Positions 8,181 to 16,535 of a stretch of DNA of 51,511 bases are shown here, piece after piece. The translations under genes and the position numbers were made by a program. The first letter of the stretch is position 1, and each line of letters starts with the position of its first letter. This DNA is from Candidatus Rokubacteria bacterium 13_1_40CM_68_15 (GTDB lineage: Bacteria > Methylomirabilota > Methylomirabilia > Rokubacteriales > CSP1-6): positions 1 through 51,511 of the forward strand of contig MNEG01000038.1 in NCBI GenBank assembly GCA_001917585.1, read 5' to 3'. The notes under the pieces are model-generated. The model was not told where the DNA came from. It searched no databases and was given only the letters and a program-made list of their open reading frames with translations.

Positions 8181-8762
8181 CTATTTCTTCGTGCCTGAAT
8201 CAGACGGCTTCGCGCCGGAGTCGGACGGCGACTTCGCGCCCGAGTCGGGTGACTTCGCGCCGGACTCCGATGACGACGAGCCGGTCGTGCTCGGCGAGGC
8301 TGCCGGGCTCGACTGACCGGAGGCGCTGCTGCGCCCTTCAACGCCGAGCTTCGACATCGTCTCGGCGTCGAGGCGCCCGGTGTCCTGGATGCCCTGAGAC
8401 TTCTGAAAATCCTTCAGCGCGGCCTGGGTCTTGGGCCCCATCACGCCGTCCACCGAGCCCGGATCATGACCCTTGTCCTTGAGCGCCTGCTGGGCGGCGC
8501 GGACCTGATCGCGATTGCCGCCCCGGGCGGCCTTCCCGGCCTTCATCGCGCCCGACTTGTCGGCCTTGTCGGTATCGGCGGCGCCACTCTTCATGGTGTC
8601 GCTGGTGCTCGGGGCCGCGGACGTGCCGCTGTCGCTCTTCGGCTGCTCCGACTTGTCGGGAGCCTTCTGGTCGCCGCTCGGCGTCGTTCCCTGCGCGAAT
8701 GCCAAGGTGGAGACCAGAACGCCCGCGAAGGCCAGAGCCAGTACGCCCTTCCAACTCTTCAT
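8181..8762 (-). CDS. Secreted peptidoglycan-binding domain protein
   Basis: The 193-aa product has a Sec signal peptide (MKSWKGVLALAFAGVLVSTL, cleavage likely after AFA at residue 23), a Lys/Asp/Ser-rich linker, then a PG_binding_1 domain at about residues 85-140 (pattern VRAAQQALKDKGHDPGSVDG and GPKTQAALKDFQ). The tail is low complexity: about four imperfect repeats of SGAK-SPD or SDSGAKPSDSG. The ATG at 8762 has a strong AAGGAGG site. The protein has no catalytic domain, so it probably binds the cell wall as a structural or targeting factor. Similar highly charged secreted proteins with one PG-binding domain are common in soil proteobacterial-like genomes. Confidence 0.82.
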   Translation of the reverse strand: MKSWKGVLALAFAGVLVSTLAFAQGTTPSGDQKAPDKSEQPKSDSGTSAAPSTSDTMKSGAADTDKADKSGAMKAGKAARGGNRDQVRAAQQALKDKGHDPGSVDGVMGPKTQAALKDFQKSQGIQDTGRLDAETMSKLGVEGRSSASGQSSPAASPSTTGSSSSESGAKSPDSGAKSPSDSGAKPSDSGTKK

Positions 8763-8871
8763 GGGACGCCCCTCCTTTTGGGGAATCGGGACACTACGGT
8801 TGATGTTGAGATCGTCGAGGTCGATCTGTTCGGTAGAGCAACGCACATGCCACCGATGCCAGGCCGCAGGC

Positions 8872-9886
8872 TCAGCCGGCCTGGCGGCCTTCGATCGACG
8901 AGCGCCGGACCTCGCTCTCCAGCGGGGAGGGCTCGACCCGGGCGAGCCGCGGAAGGGTGACCGGGCGGCCATCGCGCGAGGAGCGATAGATCGCCTCGAT
9001 GATGCGCGTATCCTGCAATCCCTCGATACCCGAGGGCTCAGGCTGGCGATCTTCCCGGATGGCGTCGGCGAAGTAGGTCAGGATCGCCGCGTACTCGTCG
9101 GTCGGCTCGAAGGTCTGCTCCTGCCGCTCGCCCCGCTGCACCGTCACCACGCGGCTCGGCAGCTCCGGCGTGAACGCGTTGAGCACGTGGATGTAGCCTT
9201 CCTCACCGAAGATGGTGAACGCGGAGCGTGGCTCCTCGCCGAAGCTCGAGTGGAAGTGGGCGAGGCGCTCATCGGGGAAGCGGATGAGGGCGACCGCGCC
9301 CTCGTCGACGTCGCCGCCATAGCGGCGACTCGTGCGGGCTGTCATCGCCATCACCTGCGCCGGCTCCGCCCCCAGCACGCTACGGGCGGCGTGGATGCAC
9401 TCCACGCCGAGGTGGTACACGGTTCCGCCGCCGAGCCGTCGCTGGAGGCGGGTGCTCTCGGGATCCTCGATGCGCGTGGTGAAGTCGGCGCTGAACGTCT
9501 TGGGAATGCCGACGTGGCCGGTGCGGACGAGGCCGAGCGCGCGCACCACGGCCGGACGCACGTGCAGTCGGTAGGCGAGCATGAGCTTGACCCGATTGGA
9601 CGTGCACACCGGCCCGGGCTGCCTCCACCGCGTAGTCACAGTGCAACGAGTTTGGCAGCGCTATGTAGACGGCGTTCACATCCTCACGCTGCAGACACTG
9701 CCGGAGCTCGTCGTAGTGATACGCGGCCGCCTTGAACTCTCGACCGACGATCTGGGCCTTGGCGCGATCGCCCGAGACGACGGCAACGAGCCGAGAATTC
9801 CCACCGATTGCCGCGAAGGCCGGAAGCACCGAGGTTCGCGCCACGGTGCCGAGTCCCACCACTGCGAATCCGATTTGCTTTGCCAT
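8872..9886 (-). pseudogene. Gfo/Idh/MocA family oxidoreductase, broken by internal deletion and frameshift
   Basis: Two overlapping frames together make one Gfo/Idh/MocA protein. The N-terminal half, from the ATG at 9886, has the NAD(P)-binding GFAVVGLGTVARTSVLPAF segment, the AAAYHYDEL strand, VNAVYIALPNSLH and AARAGVHV. At about 9598-9604 it runs out of frame, and the rest continues in another frame as NRVKLMLAYRLH followed by the C-terminal substrate domain (KTFSADFTTRIEDPES, GGGTVYHLGVECIHAAR). Family members carry about 20 residues between these parts, including the catalytic EKP motif, and these are absent. The break is therefore a deletion of roughly 70 nt that is not a multiple of three. 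A real pseudogene or a local assembly error both fit. The intact relative would be a sugar or inositol dehydrogenase. Confidence 0.75.
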
Positions 9887-10101
9887 TCGCTGAGTAACCG
9901 CCCGTTCGTTTGTCCAATTGGGGTGCAAGCGCGGGGCCACTGGTGGATCGTGCAACGTCGATTACACGCGGCGCGTCGGTGCGCACAGTCGGCGACTCGC
10001 GAGGGACGGAAATCGCGACAGGTCGGGGACTGATAGTTGCTGAGCCACTACATCTCGGGCCTTGCCAACAACTCGTCATGTGATAAGCAGTGAAGGTAGC
10101 G

Positions 10102-10626
10102 ATGCGAGGCGAGGTGATCGAGATCGTGGGAAGACTGTCGTCGGGACGCACGAGTCTACTCACGGCGTGGCTCACCGATGTCACGCGCCGCGGTGGTCTC
10201 GCCGCGCTGGTCGATGCTGACGGTGCGTTCGATCCGCAGTCCGCGGTGCGCGCCGGTGTCGATCTCCGCCGGCTGCTCTGGGTGCGCACCGGAAGTCGCC
10301 GCGATACCGCGCTCCGCGCCGTCGACCTTCTCGTCCGCTGCCGGGGACTGGCGCTCGTCGCCATCGATCTCGGCGAGTCGCCGCCGCGCCTGTCGCTCGC
10401 GGCGGCGTTCCGGTGGCGGATGGCGGCGCAGCGTGCCGGCACCACGCTCGTGATCCTGACCACGCGGCGCATCGCCGGCGCCGGCGCCACGCTGGCCGTG
10501 CGCACCGCGCGCCGCGCGCTGGAATGGAGCGGCGACCCGCGACCGACGCGTCTGGCGCGCGTGGCGACGGACGTGGAGGTGCTGCGTGGTCAGGCGCCGG
10601 CGGCCGCGCACTGGTGGTGCGCGTGA
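10102..10626 (+). CDS. imuA: ImuA-like RecA-fold accessory protein of the ImuB-DnaE2 mutasome
   Basis: A 174-aa protein beginning MRGEVIEIVGRLSSGRTSLL, where GRLSSGRTS takes the place of a Walker A loop, as in the RecA-like ImuA/SulA-type proteins encoded upstream of imuB. The sequence VALVAIDLG at about residues 90-98 fits a Walker B strand. ImuA is thought to help the mutagenic translesion polymerase complex. It is shorter than many ImuA proteins (about 230-260 aa), and lacks an extended C-terminus. The ATG at 10102 follows a GAAGG site; a GTG at 10090 is an alternative. Its stop overlaps the GTG of the next gene (GTGA), which strongly suggests translational coupling. The 215-nt region upstream, next to the divergent broken oxidoreductase, holds the likely promoter; I cannot identify an SOS box there. 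Confidence 0.75.
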   Translation: MRGEVIEIVGRLSSGRTSLLTAWLTDVTRRGGLAALVDADGAFDPQSAVRAGVDLRRLLWVRTGSRRDTALRAVDLLVRCRGLALVAIDLGESPPRLSLAAAFRWRMAAQRAGTTLVILTTRRIAGAGATLAVRTARRALEWSGDPRPTRLARVATDVEVLRGQAPAAAHWWCA

Positions 10627-12107
10627 GTCGCCTGGCCTGTGTGCGTGTGCCGTGGTTCGCGGCGGCCGCCATCGTGCGGTGCGAGCCCGCGCTGGCCGAG
10701 CGTCCGCTCGTGGTCGTTCAGGGAACGCCGCCGGTCACGCGGGTGGTCGAGACGAATGCCGCCGCTCGTGAGCGGGGCGTCGTCCCGGGCATGACGGAGG
10801 CTCACGCGGGCGCTCTGTGCGCGGAGCTCGTTCGCCGTCCGTTCGTCGAGACCAGCGTGGCGTCCGCCCAGCACGCCTTGCTCACCGCCGCGCTCGGCGT
10901 CTCACCGCGCGTCCAGGACGCTGGTCCCGGCCTCGCCTACACGGAGATTCATGGCCTGGGGCGTCTCGTCGGCGATGACGCGGCCGTGGGCGAGCGGCTC
11001 GTGCGCCTCGTCCGCAACGTGGGACTCGACGTGCGCGTCGGGATCGCCGATGGCCGCACGGCCGCCCGCGTCGCGTCGCACGGCGCTGCGCGCGTGACCG
11101 TCGTGCCGGCCGGCGGCGACGCGGCCTCGCTCGCTTCGGCCCCGCTCGATCGCCTCGATCTGCCCGAGCCCGTAGTCACCGCGCTTCGACGCTGGGGCAT
11201 CGCCGACCTCGGTGCGCTGGCGGCGTTGCCGCGTGACGCCCTGGCCGCGCGCCTCGGTCCCGCCGGGCTCCTCGCCCACGACCTCGCGACCGGTGTCGAC
11301 CACGCGCCGTTTCACCCGTGGACGCCACCGCCCTTCTGGGAGGAGGCGCAGGGTCTCGACTGGGAGGTGCACGACCTCCTGGCGCTCGGCACCGTGCTCG
11401 ACGTAGTGCTGACGCGTCTGGCCGCGCGCCTGGCCGCCGTCCATCTCGCCGCCGACGTGATCGACGTCCGCCTCGGCCTCATCTCGGGCGCACACCACGA
11501 GCGCACGGTGGCGCTGGCCCATCCCACGCGGGACGTCGAGTTGATGCTGGCCCTGCTCCGTCTCGACCTCGAGCGTCAGCCGCCGCCGGCGGCGGTGATC
11601 GACGTGGCGCTCAGCGTGCGGCCGGTGGTGGCGCGCCCGGGCCAGGGCGGGTTGTGGCAGCCGCCGGCGCTGGCCGAGCGTGACCTGGCCGCGCTGCTCG
11701 CCAGGCTCGTCCGCCTCGTCGGGCCCGATAACGTCGGCTCGCCCACGCTCGATGATTCCCACCGGCCCGACGCGGTCACGCTCGATCCCTTCACCCCACC
11801 GGACGTCGACGTGGACGAGGGCGCCAGCGCGGTCACGAGCGATCCACCACTGGCGCTCCGGCGCTTGCGTCCGCCGCGGATGGTGAACGTCGTGATCGAC
11901 GACGAACGTCCGGCGCGCGTCACGCGCGGCACGACGGTCACGCGGGTCGTGGCGTGCGCGGGGCCGTGGCGCATCTCCGGCGAGTGGTGGGACACGCGAG
12001 GCTGGGCGCGCGACGAGTGGGATCTGCTGCTCGACGATGGCACCCTCTGCCGCCTCGCCCACGACCACGTCAATGGCCACTGGCTCCTCGACGGCGTGTA
12101 TGACTGA
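10623..12107 (+). CDS. imuB: ImuB, Y-family polymerase homologue
   Basis: A 494-aa DinB/UmuC-related protein that starts at GTG 10623 inside the GTGA overlap with imuA. It keeps the Y-family fold, with a palm-like N-terminus (LACVRVPWFAAAAIVRCEP, RPLVVVQG, ETNAAARERGVVPGMT), thumb and little-finger regions, and a long C-terminal tail (WWDTRGWARDEWDLLLDDG) typical of ImuB. The acidic catalytic residues of active Y-family polymerases are missing: the usual DxDxFFASVE position reads CVRVPWFAAAA, and the SxDE position reads LAYTEIHG. ImuB is known as a non-catalytic hub that links DnaE2 and ImuA to the beta clamp. A short hairpin at 12218-12240 lies downstream. Confidence 0.87.
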   Translation: MSRLACVRVPWFAAAAIVRCEPALAERPLVVVQGTPPVTRVVETNAAARERGVVPGMTEAHAGALCAELVRRPFVETSVASAQHALLTAALGVSPRVQDAGPGLAYTEIHGLGRLVGDDAAVGERLVRLVRNVGLDVRVGIADGRTAARVASHGAARVTVVPAGGDAASLASAPLDRLDLPEPVVTALRRWGIADLGALAALPRDALAARLGPAGLLAHDLATGVDHAPFHPWTPPPFWEEAQGLDWEVHDLLALGTVLDVVLTRLAARLAAVHLAADVIDVRLGLISGAHHERTVALAHPTRDVELMLALLRLDLERQPPPAAVIDVALSVRPVVARPGQGGLWQPPALAERDLAALLARLVRLVGPDNVGSPTLDDSHRPDAVTLDPFTPPDVDVDEGASAVTSDPPLALRRLRPPRMVNVVIDDERPARVTRGTTVTRVVACAGPWRISGEWWDTRGWARDEWDLLLDDGTLCRLAHDHVNGHWLLDGVYD

Positions 12108-12217
12108 CCGGGCGCACGTGATGCTCGCGGGTCGTGCCCGGCGAAACGCGATGCGCGAGCTCGCGCTGTGTGTGCGTCCGCTGAACATGGTTATGGGCCG
12201 ATCCGAAGTGGGTCAGG

Positions 12218-12240
12218 GGGTCGGTGGGGTCCGCCGACCC
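12218..12240. terminator. Candidate hairpin after imuB
   Basis: GGGTCGG at 12218-12224 pairs with CCGACCC at 12234-12240 across a 9-nt loop, about 110 nt after the imuB stop. It may be an imuB terminator or part of a repeat. The 320-nt gap 12108-12427 otherwise holds the palindromic repeat at 12339-12398 and the presumed dnaE2 leader; I see no gene in it. Confidence 0.4.
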
Positions 12241-12338
12241 GTTCCGTCCGGCCAGGACTGCGTCCCGCACAGTCACAACTCAGATCGCGCAGACGAATGA
12301 TTACCGGGGGTGACCGCGGCGGGGCACGGGCGGGCGCC

Positions 12339-12398
12339 GGGGGAGTCCGAGGGGGGCGTAGCCCCCTTCGCTTGAACGATGCGGGGTGCCCGTGCCCA
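12339..12398 (+). repeat. 60-bp palindromic repeat, upstream copy
   Basis: This segment (GGGGGAGTCCGAGGGGGGCG ... GTGCCCGTGCCCA) is nearly identical to 14960-15018 inside dnaE2, in the same orientation, with one substitution (G/C at 12361) and one G missing from the gene copy. Its core, GGGGGGCGTAGCCCCC, can fold as a hairpin. It ends about 30 nt before the dnaE2 start. Confidence 0.85.
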
Positions 12399-12427
12399 AT
12401 TCAAAAATGCAATGTGGGCTGATTAGC

Positions 12428-15400
12428 ATGTTCGTCGAGCTGCACGCGCAGTCGGCATTCTCGTTCCTGGAAGGCGCCGAGCTTCCTGAGACACTCGTGT
12501 CCGAGGCGGCGCGGCTCGACATGAACGCGCTCGCGCTCGTCGATCGCGACGGCCTCTATGGCGCACCTCGCTTTCACCGCGCGGCGACGGCGGCCGGGCT
12601 CACGCCGATCATCGGCAGCGAGGTGACGCTCGAGGACGGGTCGCGGCTGCCCCTGCTCGTGGAAGACCGCACGGGATATCGCAATCTGTCCCGGCTGCTG
12701 ACCCGCATGAAGCTCGCTGCGCCCAAGGGCCGGGCCGCCCTCGCGCTCGCCGATCTCGAGTCCCACGCCGACGGCCTCGTCTGCCTCACCGGGGGGGCGG
12801 GCGGCCCGCTGGCACGGCTGGTGAGCGCCGGGCGTTACGATGACGCACTCGAACGACTGGCCACGCTCGTCCGCGTGTTCGGCCGTGACGGATGCTTCGT
12901 GGAGGTCCAGCGTCATCTCGATCGCGACGGCGAGCGGACGCTGGGGCGGCTCGTCCGCCTCGCGCGCGCCGCGCGCGTCGGGCTCGTCGCCGCCAATCAA
13001 CCGCTCTACGCACGGCCGAGCGGCCGCGCGGTGGCCGACGTCTTCACCTGCCTGCGCGAGAAGACCGATCTCGATCATGCCGGCCGGCGGCTGAGCATCA
13101 ACGCCGAGCGCGGCCTCCGCTCACCCGCGGCCATGGCGCGCGCGTTCGCCGACCTGCCCGACGCCCTGGCGACGACGGAAGAGCTCGCCCTCCGTCTGCA
13201 GTTCACCCTGAAGGACCTCGGCTATCGCTTTCCCGATTGCCGCTTGCCGCCCGATCAGTCCGCGCTCGAGCACTTGCGGGAGCTCACCCGCCACGGCGTG
13301 CGCGCCCGCTACGGCCAGGGGGCACTGGCCGAGCGCGCGCGACGCCAGGTCGTCCACGAGCTCGAGATCATCGGCCGGCTCGACCTCGCCGGCTACTTCC
13401 TCATCGTCTGGGACATCGTCGAGTACTGCCGCGCCAACGACATCCTCGTCCAGGGCCGGGGCTCGGCCGCCAACAGTGCGGTGTGCTACGCCCTCGGCAT
13501 CACCGCCGTGGATCCCGTGAAGATGGAGCTTCTCTTCGAGCGCTTCCTCTCCGAAGCGCGCGGCGAGTGGCCCGACATCGACCTCGACCTGCCGAGCGGT
13601 GAGCGTCGCGAGCGGGTGATCCAGTACGTCTACGAGCACTATGGCCGGCTGGGGGCGGGGATGACGGCCAACGTCATCACCTACCGCGGCCGCAGCGCCG
13701 CCCGCGAGGTGGCCAAGGTTCTTGGACTGCCACCCGAGCTGCAAGATCGCCTGGCGCGGCTCGCGCCCGACTGGGGGTATCAGGATTCGAGCGATCTGCT
13801 CACCCGGCATCTGGCCGAGGCGGGCTGCGATCCGCGTCACCCGCGCATGCGCGTGTTCGCCGCGCTGTGGACGCGGCTTCAAGATCTGCCGCGCCACCTC
13901 GGTCAGCACTCGGGCGGTATGGTGATCGCCGCCGGCCGCCTCGACGACGTGGTGCCGCTGGAGCCGGCGACGATGCCCGGGCGCGTGGTCATCCAGTGGG
14001 ACAAGGACGACTGCGCCGCGCTCGGCATGATCAAGATCGATCTGCTCGGACTGCGCATGATGTCGGTGCTCCAGGAAGCGATCGCGATGGTGAACGAAAG
14101 GGGCGGGGAGGTGGACCTCGCCCATTTACCGGCCGACGACTGCGACGTCTACGAGATGCTCCAGCGCGCGGAGACCATCGGCGTCTTCCAGGTGGAGAGT
14201 CGCGCGCAGATGGCGACGCTGCCCCGCATCCACCCCGAGCGCTTCTACGACCTCGTCGTGCAGATCGCCATCATCCGCCCGGGCCCGATCGTCGGCGACA
14301 TGGTGCATCCCTACATCCGGCGGCGGCGCGGCCGCGAGGCGGTGACGTATCCGCATCCCAGCCTGGAGCCGATCCTGCGCCGCACGCTGGGCGTACCGCT
14401 GTTCCAGGAGCAGCTCTTGCGCATGGCGATGGCCGCGGCCGGCTTCACGGGAACCGAGGCCGAGGAGCTGCGCCGCGCCTTCGGCTTCAAACGCAGCGAG
14501 CAGCGCATGCACGAGGTCGAGGTCAAGCTGCGCGAGGGGATGGCCCGCCAGGGAATCACCGGTGAGGCCGCCGAGCAGATCGTGCACTCCATCACGTCGT
14601 TCGCGCTCTATGGTTTTCCCGAGTCGCACAGCTCGAGCTTTGCGCTGCTCGCCTACGCCAGCGCCTATCTCAAGGTCCATCATGCGGCGGCGTTCTACGC
14701 CGCGCTCCTCAACAACCAGCCGATGGGCTTTTACCACGCGTCCACGATCGTGAAGGAAGGGCAGCGTCGTGGTCAGCATTTCCTGCCCATCGACGTCACG
14801 CGCTCCGACTGGCTGTGCACCGTCGAGGATGGTGGACTGCAGTCGCGACTCACTCAGCGTGAACACATCATCGATACGGGTGATCCCGGCGGGGCCGCTG
14901 TGCGAGCCGAGGCGCACGGTGCGGCGAGGCGAGCGGTGAAATCTCGGGAGATGGGCGACGGGGGAGTCCGAGGGGGGCGTACCCCCCTTCGCTTGAACGA
15001 TGCGGGTGCCCGTGCCCAGTACAACGTCCGCCTCGGCTTGCGCTATGTGAAAGGCCTGCGCGAGCGCGCCGGACGGGCGATCGTGGCCGCGCGCGCGGAG
15101 CGGCCGTTCCGCTCGCTCACCGACGTCGCCGTGCGCGCTGGCCTCGATCGCGATGAGCTGACGGTGCTCGCCGCCGTGGGGGCCTTCAACGCCCTCGGCG
15201 GCACCCGGCGCGGCAATCTGTGGCGCGCGGCCGTCCCGGTGGCCGGCCCGCTGTTCGCCGACGTCGAGGATCGTCACGCCGGCCCACGGCCGCACAACTC
15301 TGCCGAGATGTCGCAGCCGAACGCAGATACCCCGCAGCCGATCGCCGACATGACGATGCCGGAGCGGCTGGCCGCCGACTATGCCGGCACGGGGCTGACG

Positions 15401-15766
15401 CTGGGACCGCACCCCATGAGGCTCCGGCGCGCGGCGCTCGCTCGCGACGGCGTCGTCGCCGCCGCCGATCTCGCGAACGGCACTGACGGAGGACGCGTGC
15501 GGGTGGCTGGCAGCGTGATCGTGCGACAACGTCCGGGCACGGCGAAGGGATTCGTGTTTCTGTCGCTCGAAGATGAGACCGGTATCGCCAATGTGATCGT
15601 GACGCCGCAGCTCTTCGCCCGCCACCGGCTCACGCTGGTGGCCGAGCCATTTTTACTCGTAGAGGGAATCTTACAAATCCAGGATGGTGTCGTATCGGTC
15701 CGCGCGCAACGCGTGCATGCCTTGCCAGCCCGCGATTACGCTGTCCCATCTCACGATTTTGGTTGA
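12428..15766 (+). CDS. dnaE2: DnaE2, error-prone DNA polymerase III alpha subunit
   Basis: A 1112-aa C-family polymerase starting MFVELHAQSAFSFLEGAELP. It has an N-terminal PHP domain, the palm motif PDIDLDLPSGERRERVIQYV (residues about 379-398) holding catalytic aspartates, the QVESRAQMATLPR and VQIAIIRPGPI blocks typical of DnaE2, helix-hairpin-helix segments and a C-terminal OB fold (GFVFLSLEDETGIANVIV). DnaE2 does mutagenic lesion bypass with ImuB and ImuA. I start at ATG 12428, which matches the conserved N-terminus; ATG 12386 is also in frame but reads into the repeat. Between DWLCTVEDGG (about residue 794-803) and NVRLGLRYVKGL (about 866) there are about 60 extra residues rich in Gly/Arg/Ala, whose last 20 are encoded by the repeat at 14960-15018. 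Confidence 0.93.
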   Translation: MFVELHAQSAFSFLEGAELPETLVSEAARLDMNALALVDRDGLYGAPRFHRAATAAGLTPIIGSEVTLEDGSRLPLLVEDRTGYRNLSRLLTRMKLAAPKGRAALALADLESHADGLVCLTGGAGGPLARLVSAGRYDDALERLATLVRVFGRDGCFVEVQRHLDRDGERTLGRLVRLARAARVGLVAANQPLYARPSGRAVADVFTCLREKTDLDHAGRRLSINAERGLRSPAAMARAFADLPDALATTEELALRLQFTLKDLGYRFPDCRLPPDQSALEHLRELTRHGVRARYGQGALAERARRQVVHELEIIGRLDLAGYFLIVWDIVEYCRANDILVQGRGSAANSAVCYALGITAVDPVKMELLFERFLSEARGEWPDIDLDLPSGERRERVIQYVYEHYGRLGAGMTANVITYRGRSAAREVAKVLGLPPELQDRLARLAPDWGYQDSSDLLTRHLAEAGCDPRHPRMRVFAALWTRLQDLPRHLGQHSGGMVIAAGRLDDVVPLEPATMPGRVVIQWDKDDCAALGMIKIDLLGLRMMSVLQEAIAMVNERGGEVDLAHLPADDCDVYEMLQRAETIGVFQVESRAQMATLPRIHPERFYDLVVQIAIIRPGPIVGDMVHPYIRRRRGREAVTYPHPSLEPILRRTLGVPLFQEQLLRMAMAAAGFTGTEAEELRRAFGFKRSEQRMHEVEVKLREGMARQGITGEAAEQIVHSITSFALYGFPESHSSSFALLAYASAYLKVHHAAAFYAALLNNQPMGFYHASTIVKEGQRRGQHFLPIDVTRSDWLCTVEDGGLQSRLTQREHIIDTGDPGGAAVRAEAHGAARRAVKSREMGDGGVRGGRTPLRLNDAGARAQYNVRLGLRYVKGLRERAGRAIVAARAERPFRSLTDVAVRAGLDRDELTVLAAVGAFNALGGTRRGNLWRAAVPVAGPLFADVEDRHAGPRPHNSAEMSQPNADTPQPIADMTMPERLAADYAGTGLTLGPHPMRLRRAALARDGVVAAADLANGTDGGRVRVAGSVIVRQRPGTAKGFVFLSLEDETGIANVIVTPQLFARHRLTLVAEPFLLVEGILQIQDGVVSVRAQRVHALPARDYAVPSHDFG
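14960..15018 (+). repeat. 60-bp palindromic repeat, copy inside dnaE2
   Basis: Second copy of the repeat at 12339-12398, in the same orientation. It is translated as GGVRGGRTPLRLNDAGARAQ in the dnaE2 frame. Here the core GGGGGGCGTACCCCCC is a perfect 6-bp stem with a CGTA loop. It forms the right end of an in-frame insert of about 180 nt (about 14840-15020) that other DnaE2 proteins lack in this loop. Confidence 0.85.
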
Positions 15767-15819
15767 ACAACGCGCTGCGCCACCGTTTCGTGGCAGTCAA
15801 TTTGCTACGTGCACCTTTG

Positions 15820-16215
15820 ATGGCCACGGTGCATCGCCTTCGCGAAGTCCACATCGAGCCCGACGGTCTCGGCAGCTCCCTCTCGCGTTTGGCCCGCCTC
15901 GAGCTCGAGCTCGGACTGGCTGAAGCGCGCGCGGTGATCATCCAGCTCGCCATCGCGGTTGCGGTGGTGGTGACGGCCGCGATCGCCTTCGTGGCTGCAC
16001 TGGTCGTGCTCGTGGCCGCTGCGTTCGCGCCGCTCTTCGGCGCGCCCTGGCAGCACCTCGTCATCGCCGGCGGCGGCGTGGCGCTGATCTCCGTCACGCT
16101 CATCGCGTGGTCCGTGATGCGCGTACGACACCTCCGGTGGCCTCACGGAACCATTCACTCGATCGAGGAGACGTGGCGATGGCTCGCAGCCCAACTGAAA
16201 TCCAGGCTGATATAG
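15820..16215 (+). CDS. Phage-holin-like membrane protein (DUF1469 / PF07332 type)
   Basis: A 131-aa protein with an N-terminal amphipathic stretch (SSLSRLARLELELGLAEAR), two long hydrophobic helices (about residues 42-68 and 79-100) and a basic, Trp-containing C-terminus, the pattern of the Actinobacteria/proteobacterial holin superfamily DUF1469. These are usually chromosomal proteins next to DUF3618 and DUF883-like partners rather than phage lysis genes, and that is the arrangement here. The frame is open back to a TTG overlapping the dnaE2 stop (15763), but the ATG at 15820 gives the family-like N-terminus. Function unknown; envelope stress is suggested by context. Confidence 0.72.
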   Translation: MATVHRLREVHIEPDGLGSSLSRLARLELELGLAEARAVIIQLAIAVAVVVTAAIAFVAALVVLVAAAFAPLFGAPWQHLVIAGGGVALISVTLIAWSVMRVRHLRWPHGTIHSIEETWRWLAAQLKSRLI

Positions 16216-16481
16216 CGCTCACCCGTCGTCACATCGAGACGCAGCTCGATGGTCTCGAGCAGCGCTTGACGCGGCGCGGACGAACCCTCGCGTTCGTGCT
16301 CGGCGGCGCCTTCGTGGCCGGCCTGGTGCTTTCGCAGCTCCCCGTGATGCGGCTGCTGCGACTCACCGCGGGTGTCGCGCGCGCCGGTGCGACGGTGGCC
16401 GGGACGATCGCGGCGCTCGGCGGAATGGCGGCCACCGTGGAGCGGCTCCGCGCGACGCCGCGCAGTCTGCGCGCGGCCTGA
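16179..16481 (+). CDS. DUF3618-like small membrane protein
   Basis: A 100-aa protein starting MARSPTEIQADIALTRRHIE, the characteristic DUF3618 opening with a conserved helix of the IQADI-x2-TR-x3-E type, followed by one or two hydrophobic helices (about residues 38-58 and 65-85) and a basic tail. It overlaps the holin-like gene by 37 nt and has GGAG upstream of its ATG, so the two are translationally linked. Genes of this type typically sit in DUF1469-DUF3618 pairs in soil bacteria; no biochemical function is known to me. Confidence 0.72.
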   Translation: MARSPTEIQADIALTRRHIETQLDGLEQRLTRRGRTLAFVLGGAFVAGLVLSQLPVMRLLRLTAGVARAGATVAGTIAALGGMAATVERLRATPRSLRAA

Positions 16482-16535
16482 CGTGCGTGCCCCTGCGGCC
16501 GGGCCCGCGCCCGGACCGGCACCAAGGGCTCCGCG

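Noticed and set aside
12386-12427. Upstream ATG as the dnaE2 start
   Set aside because: It adds residues encoded by the end of the palindromic repeat, and the family-conserved N-terminus begins at 12428.
13121-15625. Long minus-strand frames antisense to dnaE2
   Set aside because: Their translations are low-complexity Arg/Ala/Val-rich, while the plus strand encodes a recognisable polymerase.
15820-16481. Prophage remnant because of the holin-like protein
   Set aside because: No other phage gene is nearby; DUF1469 and DUF3618 pairs are common chromosomal genes.
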